NCBI GenBank assembly: GCA_964346185.1
Contig: CAYFTR010000001.1
Span: 62,001 to 126,000 of the forward strand
Reading direction: 5' to 3'
Origin: JAAYJS01 sp964346185
Lineage (GTDB): Bacteria; Bacillota; Clostridia; Eubacteriales; Eubacteriaceae
Length of the DNA: 64,000 nt
In this document: piece by piece, positions 61,279 through 64,000 of the stretch
Layout of the letters: each line of letters opens with the position of its first letter
Position numbering within the stretch: the stretch's first letter is position 1
Program-made: the position numbers and the translations under genes
The notes under the pieces: generated by a model
What the model was told of the DNA's origin: nothing
Seen by the model: the letters and a program-made list of their open reading frames with translations, nothing else
The model's database searches: none

Positions 61279-62714
61279 TGCCAAAACTGAAAGTTTTATT
61301 TGCTGCATCCGAAGCGTTTCCTTTTGCAAAATCCGGAGGTTTGGCAGATGTAATCGGTGCATTGCCGAAAGCCTTCCCGCCGGAAGATGTAGATATTCGC
61401 GTGGTCATACCGAAGTACGGCAGTATTCCTCAAGAATATGTAGATAAAATGCACCTGGTAGACGTCTTTTACGTACGCATCGGCTATACCGACGTATATG
61501 CCGGTATTATGACCTATAAAAAAGACAACGTCACCTACTATTTTGTGGATAACGAATATTATTTTAAACGCCCGGGGCTTTACGGTTATTACGACGACGG
61601 CGAGCGCTTTGTTTATTTTTCCAGAGTTGTGCTGGAAATGCTCCCTTATATTGATTTTTACCCCGACGTATTGCATTGCCACGATTGGCAGACCGCTTTA
61701 GTTCCTTTCTTGTTAAAGGAACAATACCAACACCATTATTTAAATACTAAAACGGTCTTTACCATTCATAACATGAAGTTTCAAGGGCGTTACGGCTTCC
61801 ACGATTTGCAAGGTTTGCTGAATATTGACTACCTGCCCCCATCTTTAGAATACCACGGCGAAATCAACTTGATGAAAGGTGCCCTTTATTCGGCCGATTT
61901 GGTAACCACGGTCAGCCCCAGTTACGCCGAGGAACTCAAGGACCCCTATTACGGAGAAGGTCTGGACGGTGTGATGAGGGACATTACTTATAAAACCGTC
62001 GGCATTTTAAACGGTATCGACACTTCGGTTTACTCGCCGAAAACCGACCCTCATGTCTATGTTAATTACATTAACAGTGTAGAAAAAAAGCGGATGAATA
62101 AAACCCGCCTTCAGGAAGATTTAGGCTTACCCGTCGATCCGAACATCCCCATGTTGGTGATGATTTCCCGTTTAGACGAACAAAAAGGCATCGATTTGAT
62201 AACGGCGGTTATTCATGAAATCCTTCAAATGGATTTACAATTTGTAGTACTGGGTACCGGCAACAGCCACTACGAATATCTGCTCAGCGATGTAGCGTCT
62301 ATGTATCCGAATAAAATGAAAAGTCTTATTCAATTTGACGAAGCTTTGTCCCGAAAACTTTATGCGGCGGCCGATATGTTCTTAATGCCCTCCAAGTTTG
62401 AGCCTTGCGGTCTTTCACAAATGATAGCTCTACGCTACGGTGCCATACCCATTGTTCGGGAAACCGGTGGTTTAAAAGATACGGTACACTACTTCAACGC
62501 GACGAAAAAAACTGGCAACGGTTTCAGCTTTGCCACTTACAATGCCCACGACCTGTTGTTTACGGTTCAAAAAGCCGTCGGTATGTATTACGACAATAAA
62601 AAAGATTGGCAGACCTTGGAATTAAATGCAACCAAGTCCGATTTCCATTGGCGTAAATCCGCTGCGGAGTATTTGTACTTCTACAAAAAAATTACAGGAA
62701 ACATTAAAATATGA
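61278..62714 (+). CDS. glgA: Glycogen synthase (ADP-glucose type)
   Basis: GT5 enzyme extending alpha-1,4-glucan from ADP-glucose. 478 residues, the usual length. ADP-glucose-binding KSGGLADVIGALPKAF (residues 14-29), second domain with VMISRLDEQKGIDL, PSKFEPCGLSQMIALRYG (catalytic Glu region) and GGLKDTV. ATG overlaps the glgD stop by one base. Overlaps the following amylase gene by 4 bp. Confidence 0.96.
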   Translation: MPKLKVLFAASEAFPFAKSGGLADVIGALPKAFPPEDVDIRVVIPKYGSIPQEYVDKMHLVDVFYVRIGYTDVYAGIMTYKKDNVTYYFVDNEYYFKRPGLYGYYDDGERFVYFSRVVLEMLPYIDFYPDVLHCHDWQTALVPFLLKEQYQHHYLNTKTVFTIHNMKFQGRYGFHDLQGLLNIDYLPPSLEYHGEINLMKGALYSADLVTTVSPSYAEELKDPYYGEGLDGVMRDITYKTVGILNGIDTSVYSPKTDPHVYVNYINSVEKKRMNKTRLQEDLGLPVDPNIPMLVMISRLDEQKGIDLITAVIHEILQMDLQFVVLGTGNSHYEYLLSDVASMYPNKMKSLIQFDEALSRKLYAAADMFLMPSKFEPCGLSQMIALRYGAIPIVRETGGLKDTVHYFNATKKTGNGFSFATYNAHDLLFTVQKAVGMYYDNKKDWQTLELNATKSDFHWRKSAAEYLYFYKKITGNIKI

Positions 62715-64000
62715 CCTTTAAACACAATAGTTGGCATATAAAATACAGAGAACCCTTCGGGTCCCAACCGACGGGTTCTCTTATTGCTATTCGATGTAAG
62801 GGGTATAAAGTCTCCAATATCCATCTACAGGTACAATTTAAGAATACCTCCTACGCCGTTCCTTTAGAACCTTTGGAGGCACCCACCTGTTACGGCTGCA
62901 AGATAACCCTGCCCGACGAACCCGGCCTGCTGCATTACTACTTTACCTTTGAATCCGCCCGTGAAACCCTCTTCTACGGACCCGACATTACCGAAACCGG
63001 CGGACCGGGTATCATTACAAGAACATTAAAAAAACGTTATCAAATAACAGTCTACCAACCCGAAGACAGCTTACCCGATTGGTATCGGGAAGGTATTATG
63101 TACCAGATTTTTCCGGATCGTTTTTGCAAAGGACACTACCCCGACGCCAAATACTTCCCTAAATCCGTCATACACGGACGTTGGGAGGACACACCCAGTT
63201 ATTTCAGAAATTGTGACGGCAGCATTAATTATTGGGATTTTTACGGCGGCAACCTTCAAGGCATCATCGATCAATTGGATTATTTAAAAAGTTTAAATGT
63301 ATCTATCCTATACTTAAACCCGATATTTGAATCCCACAGTAATCATAAATACGACACCTCGGACTATCTTCGTATCTCGCCCGAGTTCGGAGATTTAAAA
63401 ACCTTTCAAACCCTGTGCAGCGAGGCAAAGGCCAAGGGTATTCGCATTATTTTAGACGGTGTATTCAGCCACACCGGCTCCAACAGCCGCTACTTTAATA
63501 AAGACGGTTATTACAGTGATTTGGGTGCCTATCAAAGTCAAGACTCACCCTACTATTCCTGGTACCGTTTCGATAACTATCCCGACAACTACGAATCCTG
63601 GTGGGGCATCGGCACCATGCCCAACACCGACGAACACAACACCTCCTATAGAGATTTTATTTGCAACTCGGAGGACTCGGTCATCCGATATTGGTTGAAA
63701 AACGGTGCATCGGGTTGGCGTTTGGACGTTGCAGACGAATTACCCGACGACTTTATCGTTGAAATTAAAAAAGCTTTAAAAGAAGAAAAGAAAGATGCCG
63801 TACTTATCGGAGAAGTCTGGGAAGACGCTTCCAACAAAGTTGCTTATGACCAATTGCGGCAATACTTTTGGGGCAACGAATTAGATGCCGTTATGAATTA
63901 TCCCTTTAGGGCAGCTTTGCTGGACTTTTCGTTGGAGCGGGCGACACCGACACAGATAACATATCAACTGGTCGCTTTGTGCGAAAACTATCCGCCCGAT
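62711..64000 (+). CDS. GH13 alpha-amylase-family enzyme (partial, runs off the end)
   Basis: ATG at 62711 overlaps the glgA stop (ATGA). The visible ~430 residues show an N-terminal beta-sandwich module and a GH13 barrel of the neopullulanase/cyclomaltodextrinase (GH13_20-like) group: GIMYQIFPDRF, IILDGVFSHTGSNS, catalytic Asp in GWRLDVADELPDDF, catalytic Glu in VLIGEVWEDASN. N-terminal YRYREPFG-like module is typical. Together with glgP it would debranch or trim glycogen, or work on maltodextrins. The transition-state His/Asp pair (GxxHD) lies beyond the window, so the subfamily is not certain. Confidence 0.88.
   Translation, partial: MTFKHNSWHIKYREPFGSQPTGSLIAIRCKGYKVSNIHLQVQFKNTSYAVPLEPLEAPTCYGCKITLPDEPGLLHYYFTFESARETLFYGPDITETGGPGIITRTLKKRYQITVYQPEDSLPDWYREGIMYQIFPDRFCKGHYPDAKYFPKSVIHGRWEDTPSYFRNCDGSINYWDFYGGNLQGIIDQLDYLKSLNVSILYLNPIFESHSNHKYDTSDYLRISPEFGDLKTFQTLCSEAKAKGIRIILDGVFSHTGSNSRYFNKDGYYSDLGAYQSQDSPYYSWYRFDNYPDNYESWWGIGTMPNTDEHNTSYRDFICNSEDSVIRYWLKNGASGWRLDVADELPDDFIVEIKKALKEEKKDAVLIGEVWEDASNKVAYDQLRQYFWGNELDAVMNYPFRAALLDFSLERATPTQITYQLVALCENYPPD

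Noticed and set aside
1..64000. CRISPR arrays, rRNA, intact transposons, prophage or toxin-antitoxin pairs
   Set aside because: No regular direct repeats, no rRNA or phage genes, and no recognisable transposase or integrase were seen on reading both strands.

Overview
The window looks like a chromosomal segment of an anaerobic, moderately AT-rich Bacillota (Firmicutes) bacterium. The signs are a class III fructose-1,6-bisphosphatase, a two-subunit transketolase, meso-DAP dehydrogenase, a GlgC/GlgD pair, strong AGGAGG ribosome binding sites, FeoA-FeoB-FeoC, and corrinoid and nickel-pincer chemistry. A Clostridia/Tissierellia-type anaerobe is my best guess. The genus cannot be fixed from the sequence alone. 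No rRNA, tRNA, CRISPR array or intact insertion sequence was seen.

Layout. 0-13 kb is housekeeping: the 5' end of dnaE, galE, a three-gene NusG_II / Gx-transporter / ApbE cluster resembling the eetA-eetB-fmnB part of flavin-based electron transfer loci, a GNAT enzyme, ddh, an ispF-mtnN-alr-transketolase run, maf, and larB-larC. 13.4-15.1 kb is a frameshifted InlB-repeat surface protein. 15.3-18 kb is feoABC behind a consensus promoter. 18-28.5 kb holds a PNPOx-like protein, fbp, a corrinoid protein paired with a GntR regulator, a broken FMN reductase, a decayed GH1 gene, a Memo-AMMECR1 fusion and a PcrA-type helicase.

28.9-38.9 kb is the most unusual part: a visibly AT-richer block on the minus strand. 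A sigma-54 promoter at 35648-35663 precedes a class II aldolase and galactitol-type PTS IIB-IIC-IIA genes. These run on into a UroD-family methyltransferase, a small IIB-like protein, a cysteine desulfurase, a corrinoid protein and a methyltetrahydrofolate:corrinoid methyltransferase (MeTr) remnant. A LevR-type PTS/sigma-54 activator lies just upstream. The order suggests that PTS uptake was coupled to corrinoid-dependent demethylation, like an MtvABC O-demethylase set joined to a sugar/polyol PTS. Five of its genes carry frameshifts or in-frame stops, so the system is either decaying or switched off in this strain.

39.4-49 kb holds an iron-type alcohol dehydrogenase, a heterodimeric ABC exporter, aconitase and two overlapping YihY-family genes. 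49.1-54.2 kb is an Opp/Nik-type ABC importer behind a cobalamin riboswitch with its own terminator. Both permease genes are interrupted, one at a G9 tract. 54.5-64 kb is a glycogen operon, glgB-glgP-glgC-glgD-glgA, followed by a GH13 amylase that runs off the end.

Recurring themes are corrinoid/cobalt metabolism (two corrinoid proteins, UroD-type and MeTr-type methyltransferases, a B12 riboswitch), nickel-pincer cofactor synthesis, and an unusually high number of genes broken by a single base change or a homopolymer slip.
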